64,000 nucleotides of DNA from contig JAAFIP010000012.1 of the NCBI GenBank assembly GCA_013297865.1, positions 1 through 64,000 of the forward strand, written 5' to 3'. Shown piece after piece: positions 47,892 through 56,907 of this stretch (positions are counted from its first letter, which is position 1; the number at the start of each line of letters is the position of its first letter). The notes beneath the pieces are model-generated. The model saw only the letters and a program-made list of their open reading frames with translations. It had not been told where the DNA came from and did no database searches. The position numbers and the translations under genes are program-made. Source of the DNA: Polaromonas sp. (GTDB taxonomy: Bacteria > Pseudomonadota > Gammaproteobacteria > Burkholderiales > Burkholderiaceae_C).

Positions 47892-49073
47892 CTAGAGCGC
47901 CGAGCCGAGCGCCTTCAACGCTCCAGTCTCTTGGTTGACTTCGTATGCGGTGATGGTGTTGATGTCGTCGTGGAAGGCGTAGATATAGCGGTCGCCGATG
48001 GCGGCTCTCGGGTTGTTAGTTAATCTGAACGGGTTGGCCTGCGTGGGCACGTCAGGGCCTAATCGAACAAAGTTTTTGGTTGGTGCGTCGTATCGCAAAG
48101 TGGTAATAGTCCTGCCGGTACGGTTGAGCACGTACATTAAAAATTGACCATTGGGTAAAGCTATGGAGTAGAAATTTTGCGGACCACTCCCCACGATTAC
48201 ATCGGGAGTGAAGCTTTGCAAAGTGCCAAGTAAATTGTCCAGGGAGAATGTGGAAATACTGTTGCCTGTTTCGTTGGCCGTTGCGATAAATGTAAATGTG
48301 GTGTCTGCGCTGAAGCTGAACATAAAGTAGGGATCAGCTCCTGTAGCTAGTGCCGTGCCTTTGGCGCTCAGGCTGCCATCGGTCAGGTTGATTTCATACA
48401 GCTGGAGTTTGTTGGGATAGCTGGCCACTACCGCATATTTACCAAACACGCGTACCTGCGAGGGTGACGCCAGGGTCGGCGACACGCCCAATGCAGTCAG
48501 CTGGCAGGTGGCAGGGTCATAGCTGTAGCGGCTGATGGTGCTGTCGCCAAAATTGGTCACATACACAAAGCGGTTGCTCTGTCTAAAATCCATGCCCACT
48601 CCACTGGGAGATGCTCCCGCTTTGATGCGGGACAGGGTGAGGCTGGGTGTGGCAGGGTCGATGTAGGTGATAAAGCTGGAGACGTCATTGCTGCCCTGAT
48701 TGGCGACATACGAGCAAACCTGGTTTGCGTTAATCAAGACAAAGCTTATGTCAATGGGCTCTGTGCCCGTGGCACGAGCTAGGGTTGGTTGCAACTTTAA
48801 TTTATAGGAATTCTCAAGCCCCGCGATATCCTCCAGTGTGTTGCGGGGGTAATAAGGGATTGCGTAGCCAACTGGCTTCACCTCAGCAGGCGGCGGTGTG
48901 ACCACGCCCCCATCCCCGCTTCCTCCCCCACCTCCAGCGTCACCGCCTCCACCCCCGCCCCCACACGAAGCCAGCGCCCATGCCATGGCAGCCACAGCGC
49001 CCAGGCGCAAAATTTTCTGCCGCGCCAGGCGAGCAAGCAGACCTTGAAATACAGCGTGTGCAATGGACATCAT
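47892..49073 (-). CDS. Beta-propeller lactonase-type lipoprotein
   Basis: A 393-residue lipoprotein. The signal ends in A-L-A-S-C and is followed by a poly-Gly/Asp linker (positions ~48895-48965). The remainder is a seven-bladed lactonase-like propeller (V-C-S-Y-V-A-N-Q-G-S-N-D-V-S-S, F-V-Y-V-T-N-F-G-D-S-T-I-S-R-Y, L-M-Y-V-L-N-R-T-G). Adjacent ATG codons at 49073 and 49070 are equally good. The substrate is not known. It is divergent from the response regulator. Confidence 0.78.
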   Translation of the reverse strand: MMSIAHAVFQGLLARLARQKILRLGAVAAMAWALASCGGGGGGGDAGGGGGSGDGGVVTPPPAEVKPVGYAIPYYPRNTLEDIAGLENSYKLKLQPTLARATGTEPIDISFVLINANQVCSYVANQGSNDVSSFITYIDPATPSLTLSRIKAGASPSGVGMDFRQSNRFVYVTNFGDSTISRYSYDPATCQLTALGVSPTLASPSQVRVFGKYAVVASYPNKLQLYEINLTDGSLSAKGTALATGADPYFMFSFSADTTFTFIATANETGNSISTFSLDNLLGTLQSFTPDVIVGSGPQNFYSIALPNGQFLMYVLNRTGRTITTLRYDAPTKNFVRLGPDVPTQANPFRLTNNPRAAIGDRYIYAFHDDINTITAYEVNQETGALKALGSAL

Positions 49074-49186
49074 ACGAGCGGCCTCCGCAGAGATTAAGTT
49101 TGATGTAAGCTTAAAGTACGGAGGCTGATTCCAACATCGAACCAAAGTACAGCCTGGGTAGCAAGACGTAACAGGAGCCATAGCGC

Positions 49187-49798
49187 ATGCGCATTCTGGT
49201 AATCGACGACCATCCCCTTTTCAACGCGGGCATTGCCGCTGCGTTGCAGCTGCACGCGCAAGGCAGCGCGCAGATCGCCACGGCCACCAATCTGGAAGAC
49301 GGCCTGGAGCTGGCGCTGCAGTTTGGCCCCGATATCGTGCTGCTGGACTACCATCTGCCCGACACATCCGGACTGCAGTTGTTACAGATGTTTGCGGTGC
49401 GCTTTCCGTGGACAGCGCGCGTGGTGATGTCGGGCGACGAGCGCGCTGAGCTGGTGGCCGCCGCCCGCGCCAACGGTGCCAGTGGCTTTATCTCCAAAAC
49501 CAAAGCGGCCGAGACGGTGTGGCAGGCGCTGCAGGCCATTGCGCAGGGGCAGGAGTGGTGGCCAGACCAGACAGCACCAAGTGGCAGCGAACTGCTGGAC
49601 ACTGCCCAGCTAACGCCCCGCCAGTCGCAGGTGCTGCGCTACATCAGCCAGGGCTGGAGCAACCGCGACATCGCCCACAAGCTGGCCATTGCCGAGCGCA
49701 CTGTCAAGCAGCACATGAGCGACCTGCTGGCCAAGACCGCCACCACCAACCGCGACACCCTGCTGCAGTCGGCCCGCAGCCGCGGCTGGCTGCTGTGA
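49187..49798 (+). CDS. NarL/LuxR-type response regulator
   Basis: A 203-residue two-component regulator. The receiver has D-D-H near the N-terminus, phospho-acceptor Asp in L-L-D-Y-H-L-P-D and a conserved Lys in I-S-K-T. The LuxR HTH reads L-T-P-R-Q-S-Q-V-L-R-Y-I-S-Q-G-W-S-N-R-D-I-A. It directly precedes the hybrid kinase at 49837, its likely partner. Confidence 0.92.
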   Translation: MRILVIDDHPLFNAGIAAALQLHAQGSAQIATATNLEDGLELALQFGPDIVLLDYHLPDTSGLQLLQMFAVRFPWTARVVMSGDERAELVAAARANGASGFISKTKAAETVWQALQAIAQGQEWWPDQTAPSGSELLDTAQLTPRQSQVLRYISQGWSNRDIAHKLAIAERTVKQHMSDLLAKTATTNRDTLLQSARSRGWLL

Positions 49799-49836
49799 GC
49801 TGCTGTGCATGAGCGCCAGCGCATGAGCGCCCACAC

Positions 49837-51717
49837 ATGAGCCGCTGGACAGACAGCGCCCTGTCCGACAGCGTATGGTGGCAACGCTGGAGCACTTGGG
49901 TGGGCGGCCATATCGACGAGGACGCGCAGGTCTATCGCCAATACCAATCCAGCGCACAGTCGATGTGGGTGGGCCTGGCCGTGGGCTGCGCGCTGGGGGT
50001 GTTTTTGTGGGGCAAGGTGGCTGCAGCGGCCATTGTGGGCTGGCTGCTCGCATACATCACGCTGTTTGCGCTGCGCATGGCGCTGCGCCGCAGGTTCATG
50101 CGCCTGCAGCCTGCGGGCGCCGCGCTGCAGCCCTGGGCGGGGCTGCTGGTGCTGCTGGTGGCGCTGTCGGGCGTGCTGTGGGCAACCACCGTGCCGCTGT
50201 TTCAGCTGCCGCATGAGTATGAGTCCAGCGCGGCGCGCATGACGCTGTATGTGCTGGGCGGCTCGGCGCTCGCGGGCCTGCCGATGTATGCGGGCTTTTA
50301 TCCCGCGTTGGTGGCCTATGTCAGCGCCATGCTGCTGCCAGCGGGGCTGTTTTTTACGCTGCAGGGTGCGCAGGGTTATTTCAACGGCTTTCTGTGCGTG
50401 GCGCTGTGGGGCATCTTCATGATGCAGGGCCGCCGCCAGTCGCGCCACCTGCAGCAGATGATCCAGATGCGCCAGGAGAAAGAGCAGCTGGCCGCGCAGC
50501 TGCAAACCGAAAACATCGCCAAGCAGGCCGCGCTCACGCAGGCACAGGAGGCCAACGCCACCAAGACGCGTCTGTTCTCTGCCATCAGCCACGATGTGCG
50601 CCAGCCCATGTCGGCCCTGGCCCTGCTGGCCGACGCCGCGCAGCGCAGCGACAACCCGCAAGAGCGCGACCAGCTGCTGGCCCACATGCAGCGCAGTGTG
50701 GAGGTGGTGAACGACCTGTTCAGCCAGGTGCTGGAGCTGTCGCAGCTGGACTCGGGCGCGGTCGAGCTGCAGATGCAGCCCGTGGCGCTGCACACGCTGC
50801 TGCGCGAGGTGCAGCAGCTGTTTGGCGCGCAACTCAGGCAGTCGGGCCACACACTGCATCTGCAGGCCGAGCCGGTGTGGGCCTGGGCCGACCGCGCCTG
50901 CCTGCAGCGCGTGGTGCTCAACCTGCTGGGCAACGCGCTGCACCACACCCCCGCCTGCGCGCTGCACCTCACGGCCCAGTGTGAGCGTGACAAGGTGGTG
51001 CTGACCGTGCGCGACGAAGGCCCCGGCATTGCAGCCGACAAGCAGGCCATGATTTTTGAAGAGTTTTACAAAGGCACGCCGGTGCGGCACGCTGACGAGG
51101 GCCACCATACCGGCAGCCACGCCCCAGCACACATCAGCAGAGCCACGCCACCTGCGCGCAACTTTGGCCTGGGCCTGGCCATTGCCCGCCGTCTGGCGCG
51201 CGCGATGGGCAGCGATCTGTCGCTGCAGTCGGCGCCAGGGCAGGGCAGCAGCTTTAGCCTGCACCTGCGCCGCGCCACCGCGCCTGTCGTGCCGCAGGGC
51301 AGCGCGCCCGCAGCCAGCGCGCACAGCGCAGGCCTGCTGCACGGCGCGCGCATCGGCATTGTGGACGACGACGCGCTGTCGGGCCAGGCCCTGGTGGCGT
51401 GGCTGCAGTCGTGTGGAGCGCAGCCGCTGTGGGCGCGCAGCGCGCAGCAGGCGCTGGCCTGGCCCGTGCAAGACGCCATTGTGGTGGACTACCAGCTGGG
51501 CGAGGGCATGACGGGTGACCAGCTGATTCGCCAGCTGCGCAGCCAGTGGGCCAGCGCGTCGGATGCTGCCACACCTGCGCTGTTGATCAGCGGCGTGTCG
51601 CCCCCGGCGCAGGCGCTGCAGGGGCTGGAGTTTGCGCCCAAGCCGCTGACGGCCATCAAGCTGCGCGCCTGGCTGCTGCATGCGCTGTCCAAAGTAGTTG
51701 CCAGCACAACCAGTTAG
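49837..51717 (+). CDS. Hybrid histidine kinase with C-terminal receiver
   Basis: A 626-residue membrane sensor. About six helices fill residues 35-200. A HisKA domain follows (T-K-T-R-L-F-S-A-I-S-H-D-V-R-Q-P-M-S). HATPase_c carries the N-box N-L-L-G-N-A-L-H-H-T, G-P-G-I and F-G-L-G-L-A-I. A receiver closes the protein with I-V-D-D-D near its start and acceptor Asp in I-V-V-D-Y-Q-L-G. The sensory input is not evident. The Gln after the phospho-His motif (H-D-V-R-Q-P) fits the RpfC/ArcB-like kinase class. Partner is the regulator at 49187. Confidence 0.9.
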   Translation: MSRWTDSALSDSVWWQRWSTWVGGHIDEDAQVYRQYQSSAQSMWVGLAVGCALGVFLWGKVAAAAIVGWLLAYITLFALRMALRRRFMRLQPAGAALQPWAGLLVLLVALSGVLWATTVPLFQLPHEYESSAARMTLYVLGGSALAGLPMYAGFYPALVAYVSAMLLPAGLFFTLQGAQGYFNGFLCVALWGIFMMQGRRQSRHLQQMIQMRQEKEQLAAQLQTENIAKQAALTQAQEANATKTRLFSAISHDVRQPMSALALLADAAQRSDNPQERDQLLAHMQRSVEVVNDLFSQVLELSQLDSGAVELQMQPVALHTLLREVQQLFGAQLRQSGHTLHLQAEPVWAWADRACLQRVVLNLLGNALHHTPACALHLTAQCERDKVVLTVRDEGPGIAADKQAMIFEEFYKGTPVRHADEGHHTGSHAPAHISRATPPARNFGLGLAIARRLARAMGSDLSLQSAPGQGSSFSLHLRRATAPVVPQGSAPAASAHSAGLLHGARIGIVDDDALSGQALVAWLQSCGAQPLWARSAQQALAWPVQDAIVVDYQLGEGMTGDQLIRQLRSQWASASDAATPALLISGVSPPAQALQGLEFAPKPLTAIKLRAWLLHALSKVVASTTS

Positions 51718-51755
51718 ACGTATAGTTGCGCTTGCAACTATATTTTTATACCGTT

Positions 51756-53501
51756 ATGTCTGCTGCTGCCACCTTTCCTGCCCATGTGCCCGTGTTGATC
51801 GTGGGCGGCGGCCCTGTGGGCATGACCTGCGCGGCGCTGCTGGCGCGCTATGGCGTGCGCAGCCTGGTGATAGAGGCTGACGAGGGCTACTGCACCGGCA
51901 GCCGCGCCATCTGCGTGTCGCGCCGTTCGCAGGAGATTTTGGGCTGGGTGGGGGCTGACGCCGCAGTCAGCGCCACGGGCCTGCCCTGGGCCGGGGGCCG
52001 CAGCTACTGGCGCGGCCAGGAGGTGCTGCACTTCACCATGCCGCACGACAGTACCCAGCGCTTTGCGCCCATGGTCAACATCCAGCAGTACTACATTGAG
52101 GAATACGCCCACCAGGCCGCGCACCGACTAGGGGCAGACAATCAAGTGGGCAGCGAGGTACGGTGGCAGACCCGGCTGCTGCAGGTCAACAACCTGGCTG
52201 ATGGCCCCGAGGCCACCGTGCAGGACGCTAGCGGTCTGCAGCATGTGATCAAAGCAGACTATCTGGTGGCCTGCGACGGCGGGCGAAGCACGGTGCGCGA
52301 ACAGCTGGGCCTGCAGCTCGAAGGCGTGCAGTATGACGGCAAATACGTGATTGTCGATATTGAGCAGACCACCGAGCGCGAGGTGGAGCGCCTGGCCTGG
52401 TTTGACCCGCCGTCCAACCCCGGCAGCACCATCCTCATGCACCGCCAGCCCGGCAACGTGTGGCGCGTGGACTATCAGGTGCGCGACGACGAAGACCCGG
52501 CCGAGGCCGTGAAGCCTGAGAACGTGCTGCCCCGCGTGCAGAGCCATTTGGACATGATCGGCGAGCGCGCGCCCTGGAAGCCGCTGTGGATATCTATCTA
52601 CAACGCCAAATGCCTCACGCTGCCCAGCTACCAATATGGCCGCACCTTTTTTGCGGGCGACGCAGGGCACCTGGTGCCTATCTTTGGCGTGCGCGGACTC
52701 AACTCGGGCCTGGACGATGCTGGTAACCTGGCCTGGAAGCTGGCCGCTGTGCTGCAGGGCCAGGCCAGCGCAGCGCTGCTGCCCAGCTACAGCCACGAGC
52801 GTGTGCACGCCACCCGCGAGAACATTGCCTACGGCGCAAAAAGCACTGAGTTTATGGCCCCGCCACACTACGGCTTTGTGCTGCTGCGCGAAGCCGCGCT
52901 GCGCCTGGCCAGCGTGGGCCATGCCGCAAAGTCGTTGATCAACCCGCGCCAGTCCACGCCTATCGAATATGTAGGTTCACCGCTTAACGTGGAGCTTAAC
53001 GTTGCACCCAGCGCAGCACCCCGCGTCAGCCCCAGCCCTCAGGCCCCCGCTGCGCCTGCCAGCCCGGCCGCGCGCCCCGGCATGCCCGCGCCCGAAGCCT
53101 CGCTCACCTGCGCCACTGGCCCCTGCCACCTCAGCCAGCAGCTGGGCCACAGCTTTGTGCTGCTGGTGTTTTCGCAAGACGCCGCTGCGCTGCAGCCCTT
53201 GCGCACGCTGGCCACAGGGCAGGGCGTGGCCGCGCTCAGGCTGTTGCGCATTGCGCCCGCGGGCAGCGCTGGTGCTGACCCACGCCCGTCCAGTGCTGAC
53301 ACCTTGATCGACCACACCGCCCAAGCCAGCCAGCGCTACGACGCCACCGAGGGCACCACGCTGCTGCTGCGGCCCGACGGCTACATTGCCGCGCGCTGGC
53401 CGCAGCCCCATGCACACGACGTGGCCCGCGCCATGGCCCAATGCCTGGGCAGCGCCAGAGTGCTCAGCGCCACCTTGCCGCAGGTCCTCATCACCGCATG
53501 A
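51756..53501 (+). CDS. FAD-dependent aromatic monooxygenase-type protein
   Basis: A 581-residue class A flavoprotein monooxygenase. The Rossmann motif G17-G-G-P-V-G22 is at the N-terminus, the D-G motif is V-A-C-D-G-G-R-S-T-V-R and the second FAD motif is F-A-G-D-A-G-H-L-V-P-I-F-G-V-R-G. The C-terminal ~140 residues have an Ala/Pro-rich linker and a thioredoxin-like end (F-V-L-L-V-F-S). It is of the MhpA/PheA-like kind; the substrate is probably a phenolic compound (inference). DUF2783 and MarR genes follow. Confidence 0.88.
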   Translation: MSAAATFPAHVPVLIVGGGPVGMTCAALLARYGVRSLVIEADEGYCTGSRAICVSRRSQEILGWVGADAAVSATGLPWAGGRSYWRGQEVLHFTMPHDSTQRFAPMVNIQQYYIEEYAHQAAHRLGADNQVGSEVRWQTRLLQVNNLADGPEATVQDASGLQHVIKADYLVACDGGRSTVREQLGLQLEGVQYDGKYVIVDIEQTTEREVERLAWFDPPSNPGSTILMHRQPGNVWRVDYQVRDDEDPAEAVKPENVLPRVQSHLDMIGERAPWKPLWISIYNAKCLTLPSYQYGRTFFAGDAGHLVPIFGVRGLNSGLDDAGNLAWKLAAVLQGQASAALLPSYSHERVHATRENIAYGAKSTEFMAPPHYGFVLLREAALRLASVGHAAKSLINPRQSTPIEYVGSPLNVELNVAPSAAPRVSPSPQAPAAPASPAARPGMPAPEASLTCATGPCHLSQQLGHSFVLLVFSQDAAALQPLRTLATGQGVAALRLLRIAPAGSAGADPRPSSADTLIDHTAQASQRYDATEGTTLLLRPDGYIAARWPQPHAHDVARAMAQCLGSARVLSATLPQVLITA

Positions 53502-53559
53502 ACCCCCGCATAAACCGTCACACAAGCCGCCCCGCAAACCTTCATTTAAGCCGCGCCAC

Positions 53560-53760
53560 ATGACCCACCGCATGACCGACACCCAAATCGACACCGCCTA
53601 CACCGCGCTGGCCCACGCCATCGCCCGCAGCCACAGCCTGGGGCAGGGCAAAGCCGAGCTCTTCCTGGCCACGCTGTGCCTGTCGCTGCTGACCGAGCAG
53701 GCCGACGACAGCGCCTGCCTGCAGCGCATCGCCCAAGCCGAGCAGCTGGCCGCAGCCTAA
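53560..53760 (+). CDS. DUF2783 small protein
   Basis: A 66-residue helical protein (D-T-A-Y-T-A-L-A-H-A-I, then L-F-L-A-T-L-C-L-S-L-L). DUF2783 proteins are commonly encoded behind FAD monooxygenases of aromatic degradation, where their role is unknown. ATG codons at 53560 and 53572 are both possible. Confidence 0.7.
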   Translation: MTHRMTDTQIDTAYTALAHAIARSHSLGQGKAELFLATLCLSLLTEQADDSACLQRIAQAEQLAAA

Positions 53761-53821
53761 GCCCAGCGGATTGCCCTACGAATTACCTTGCAAATAACCC
53801 TGCGCAATTTACGCCTCAGCC

Positions 53822-54271
53822 ATGCAACTCGACCGCACGCTTACCCACCGCCTGCATGCCCTGCACAAGCTCACCGACATTGCCACTGCGCGGGCGTATC
53901 AAAACACGCTGGGCTTGTCCCTGGGCGACAGCCGCTGCCTGGCCGCCATCGGCGCGCTGGGGGGCGCAGGCGGCATGTCGGTGAACGACTTGGCCCACCA
54001 CGCCAACCTCAACAAAAGCCAGGCCAGCCGCGCCGCCCAGTCGCTGATCGACCAGGGCCTGGTCACCAAAGCCGACAGCGCGCTGGACGGCCGCGGCGTC
54101 GCCCTCACGCTCACCCGCCAGGGCCGCGCCACCCACCGCCGCTGCATGGCCCTGATCGCCCAGCGCAACGACGACATCTTCGGCTGCCTCAGCGCCACCC
54201 AACGCCAAACCCTCAGCACCCTGCTAGACCGCCTGCTACAAGCCAACGCGCCATCTGCAGACAGTACCTAG
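53822..54271 (+). CDS. MarR family regulator
   Basis: A 149-residue MarR-type winged-helix protein (L-G-D-S-R-C-L-A-A-I, S-V-N-D-L-A-H-H-A-N-L-N-K-S-Q-A-S-R, L-V-T-K-A-D-S-A-L-D-G-R). It likely controls the monooxygenase genes just upstream in response to an aromatic ligand (inference from position). Confidence 0.88.
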   Translation: MQLDRTLTHRLHALHKLTDIATARAYQNTLGLSLGDSRCLAAIGALGGAGGMSVNDLAHHANLNKSQASRAAQSLIDQGLVTKADSALDGRGVALTLTRQGRATHRRCMALIAQRNDDIFGCLSATQRQTLSTLLDRLLQANAPSADST

Positions 54272-54280
54272 ACAGCAAAA

Positions 54281-54339
54281 CGCTACATATTCAATAGCTG
54301 CCCCCGCGATATTCTATTGGCCTGGTGGCCTAAAACACT
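54281..54339 (-). repeat. Interspersed repeat, copy 9
   Basis: CGCTACATATTCAATAGCTG, CCCCCGCGATATTCTATTGG and CCTGGTGGCCTAAAACACT, nearly identical to copy 10. It is intergenic, behind the MarR gene. The last bases of the next gene (CTATTGGCC, 54350-54358) echo its core. Confidence 0.92.
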
Positions 54340-54350
54340 ACTGCAGCAGT

Positions 54351-55301
54351 CTATTGGCCTGCCTCAGCCATCAGCAGCCCGTTGTCCAGCAGCGACTGCA
54401 CAATCTCTGCCTGGCGCAGATCGCGTCTGCGTTTAGGTCCCTCTCTATGCGCCGCCTTTTCAGCCATCCAGCGCTTGAACTCAATAAACGTGGCAGGCGC
54501 TACGGTGCGCATCAACGCCATATGACCAGTCGCCGAGATAACGATATGCTCAAAGCGCGGTGCACTGGTCAGCACCGAAGCGCGCACAGCTTGCACAGGC
54601 CACAAGTCGTCCTCATCGCTTGAAAAACGAAACGGGTGTGGATCGCCATCCACAGGCTGACGGCGCAAAAAATCCACTTCAAAACCTTTGGAATTAATAG
54701 CGGTTTCGTTGTGGCCCGCTTTGCGCACAAACGTAGCGTCCGCCTTCTGCAGCACCTGCAGCATCGACGAATCCAGCTTGTCGATGTCCGTCATAAACTG
54801 CACCCGCCGGCGCGCGTCCCACAGCAAGTCCACATCCTGCGTAGCCAAAGCACCCTGCACAATGCGCACGCCCGCGGCCGCCTCATAGGCATACAACGCA
54901 TGCGTGCCCACCACCGTAAAGTGCGAGCCCAGCCCCGCCGCCTCAATCGTTTGCAACACCGACACCACCGTAGCCGGCACGCGCCCAGCCTTCAAAGCCT
55001 TGTTCATGCGCTGCGCGTCCCGCAGCTGCTCGCGCAGCGAGCCCAGGCGCGCCTCCAGCTCACGCTTGCGCGTGGTGAACTCCAGGTAAATTTTCTCGCT
55101 CTCAGGCGAGCGGGGGCCCAAACGCTTCTGCCTGTTGTTAGGTGCCGTCTTCACCAAATACTCATACTCCCCCTGCCGCTTCCAATACATGCCCCCAGCG
55201 TATGGCCGCGCTTGCAGCGCAACACGGTGGTATTCACCAAAAACAGCAGCCGAATCAATCACCTGCCGCATGGCATTGTCAGAGACGGGAATGTAGTCCA
55301 T
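54351..55301 (-). CDS. GSU2403-family nucleotidyltransferase-fold protein
   Basis: A 316-residue protein of the GSU2403 type. After a basic N-terminus with L-E-A-R-L-G-S-L-R-E-Q-L (coiled coil), the nucleotidyltransferase fold is seen as V-V-G-T-H-A-L-Y-A-Y-E-A-A-A-G and the metal-binding pair D-V-D-L-L-W. The K-x-W-M-A-x-K-A-A-H-R-x-x-P-K-R-R-R-D-x-x-Q-A motif ends it. Members are often near mobile or defence-related genes. Its stop codon lies in a partial repeat copy, so its last residues (E-A-G-Q) may be repeat-derived. Confidence 0.75.
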   Translation of the reverse strand: MDYIPVSDNAMRQVIDSAAVFGEYHRVALQARPYAGGMYWKRQGEYEYLVKTAPNNRQKRLGPRSPESEKIYLEFTTRKRELEARLGSLREQLRDAQRMNKALKAGRVPATVVSVLQTIEAAGLGSHFTVVGTHALYAYEAAAGVRIVQGALATQDVDLLWDARRRVQFMTDIDKLDSSMLQVLQKADATFVRKAGHNETAINSKGFEVDFLRRQPVDGDPHPFRFSSDEDDLWPVQAVRASVLTSAPRFEHIVISATGHMALMRTVAPATFIEFKRWMAEKAAHREGPKRRRDLRQAEIVQSLLDNGLLMAEAGQ

Positions 55302-55383
55302 GGCCGTATGTTTATTAAAAATATATTTTATACGGCCAATTGTTTTGAATCAGTGACTTAGATAAGAGTTAACGCTTAGTCAT

Positions 55384-55512
55384 TCAGCGATTCAAGCTAT
55401 GCAGATCAGTCGGTGAAATTTCGTCACCGACTGGTTGCCCCCCTAGATCAGCCGCCTCGTCATACACCCTGCGGATAGACTGGCCGTCAAAATCGGCGGG
55501 CAAGATTTTCAT
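55384..55512 (-). pseudogene. Possible Bro-N/DinD-like antirepressor remnant
   Basis: A 42-codon frame starting M-K-I-L-P-A-D-F-D-G-Q-S-I-R-R-V-Y-D-E-A. The F-x-x-x-x-I-R-R-V-x-D-E pattern is that of Bro-N phage antirepressor proteins, but the expected W-[FY]-F-S-V-V-D-[IV] continuation is absent. It follows a LexA-like box (55556). I regard it as a 5' fragment after deletion; the similarity is weak. Confidence 0.35.
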
Positions 55513-55555
55513 GGCAGATCCTGTGTGCGAAGAACCCTCGATCATACCTTAAATA

Positions 55556-55571
55556 CTGTATATTAAAACAG
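55556..55571. promoter_or_regulatory. LexA-like box
   Basis: CTGTATATTAAAACAG fits the CTGT-N8-ACAG consensus exactly. It lies 44 bp before the antirepressor-like remnant on the minus strand. Confidence 0.6.
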
Positions 55572-55610
55572 TTTTTTGAAAATGGCAAACTTGCCTATAC
55601 TTATCACAAG

Positions 55611-55669
55611 CGCTACATATTCAATAGCTTCCCCCGCGATATTCTATTGGCCTGGCGGCCTAAAACACT
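55611..55669 (-). repeat. Interspersed repeat, copy 10
   Basis: CGCTACATATTCAATAGCTT, CCCCCGCGATATTCTATTGG, CCTGGCGGCCTAAAACACT. It matches copy 9 across its whole length, showing a recent common source. Confidence 0.92.
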
Positions 55670-55701
55670 CTAAAAAAGCACCTAAAAAAGCGCCAAAAAC
55701 C

Positions 55702-56238
55702 TCACCCAGCCACCACAGCCGCCCGCCCCGCCGCCCAATACACCGTGCCATCCGCCTGCACGGCCACCGGAAAGGGTCTGCCGCCCGGCCCACCCGGCGC
55801 ATACAGCACACGGCCAGGCCGCCTGGCCAGGTTCACCTCAGCCCCCGGGGCGCGCTCGTTCAGCAGCGGAAAATGCCAGCGCACCTGGCTGTTCAGGTCG
55901 GTCACCTGCGCCGAATAGCTTGTCGAATCCATACCCCGCTGCGCCGAAATGCCAAACTCACACGCCGCCCACACGCCCCCGCCACCCCCCGCGCCGCCCC
56001 CCACATCACCCCGGTAAGCCGCCAGCAAAAGGCGCAGCCACCGGCTGCCCACCCACAGCAGCAGCACCCCCATCACCACAAACAGCACCCCCGCCGCCCT
56101 AAACACCCCCGCATGCTCCCCCGAGCGCGGCGCCACATACCCCAGCCAAAACACCCCAAACAAGCTCAGCACCACGCACGCACCCAGCTTCACCCCATAG
56201 GCGCGCCGCAGATAGATGACTTCAGGGGGAGTGGACAT
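55702..56238 (-). CDS. Two-helix membrane protein, unknown function
   Basis: A 178-residue protein with two membrane helices at residues 17-33 and 46-66 (L-G-A-C-V-V-L-S-L-F-G-V-F-W-L and A-A-G-V-L-F-V-V-M-G-V-L-L-L-W-V), then a Gly-rich linker and a soluble beta-rich end (V-R-W-H-F-P-L-L-N-E-R-A-P-G). It is bracketed by repeat copies 10 and 11. No family is recognised with confidence. Confidence 0.6.
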   Translation of the reverse strand: MSTPPEVIYLRRAYGVKLGACVVLSLFGVFWLGYVAPRSGEHAGVFRAAGVLFVVMGVLLLWVGSRWLRLLLAAYRGDVGGGAGGGGGVWAACEFGISAQRGMDSTSYSAQVTDLNSQVRWHFPLLNERAPGAEVNLARRPGRVLYAPGGPGGRPFPVAVQADGTVYWAAGRAAVVAG

Positions 56239-56261
56239 GGTGGTTAAAGTGAGAGTGGATA

Positions 56262-56318
56262 CTATATATTTTATAGCTGCTCCCGCGACATTCTATTGGG
56301 CTGGAGGCTTAAAACACC
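56262..56318 (-). repeat. Interspersed repeat, copy 11
   Basis: TATATATTTTATAGCTGCTC, CCGCGACATTCTATTGGGCT, GGAGGCTTAAAACAC. Intergenic. Confidence 0.88.
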
Positions 56319-56518
56319 AGTAAATTACCCTTTCAAAGGCCGTACAGTTTGCCTCTCAGGCTTAAAGCCCCCATCAATTTGCGTGCCAAGATTTCGGGAA
56401 ATATTTGCCAAAGATATCCATTGCCGGGAGTTGTATATCCGCACAAAGGCGTTGCCGTGACAGTGCTTTGCCTGCATCATCTGTGTAGCAATATGTAAAC
56501 AGATTTAGCAGCTCCCGA

Positions 56519-56859
56519 ATGGCAACACTTATTCCTTCAATCGGTACTTTAGCGTTTGAGTCCGCAGCTGAGCGGTGCTTGGCGGAGCGATTGGAGCAAA
56601 AGCTGGGCAACGAAGACCACCACGGCATCCCCTGGCCAAACCTACCAACTGCGGCCACCCCCGCGCAGACGCCATCTAAATCATGACCATGAAAGTCAGC
56701 AAAGGCCTGGAGTTCCACGTAGTAGCGCTTCCGGGAGTAGGGCACATGCCCGCTAAGGGAAAAGACGAGCAGGAAGCCGCGCGGGTGTTTTATGTGGCGG
56801 CAACGCGGGCTACGCAGCGGTTTGTGATTGGGGTGGGTGGTGGTGCAACCCGCTCCTGA
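56519..56859 (+). pseudogene. Internally deleted NERD/UvrD-type helicase
   Basis: Two overlapping frames (56519-56686 and 56683-56859) hold the two ends of one large gene. The first begins M-A-T-L-I-P-S-I-G-T and continues A-E-R-C-L-A-E-R-L-E-Q-K-L, the start of NERD-domain helicases. The second keeps superfamily-I motif V (S-K-G-L-E-F-H-V-V-A-L-P-G) and motif VI (V-F-Y-V-A-A-T-R-A-T-Q-R). An intact protein would be several hundred residues; here nearly all of it, including the Walker motifs, is gone. Confidence 0.7.
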
Positions 56860-56907
56860 ACATGAGCCGCAAGTGGTTTCAATTCACAAACAACAAAGGG
56901 ATTAGAA

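Noticed and set aside
56374-56745. A 123-codon minus-strand frame opposite the helicase remnant
   Set aside because: Its N-terminal half is simply the antisense of the helicase fragment, and no domain or ribosome site supports it.
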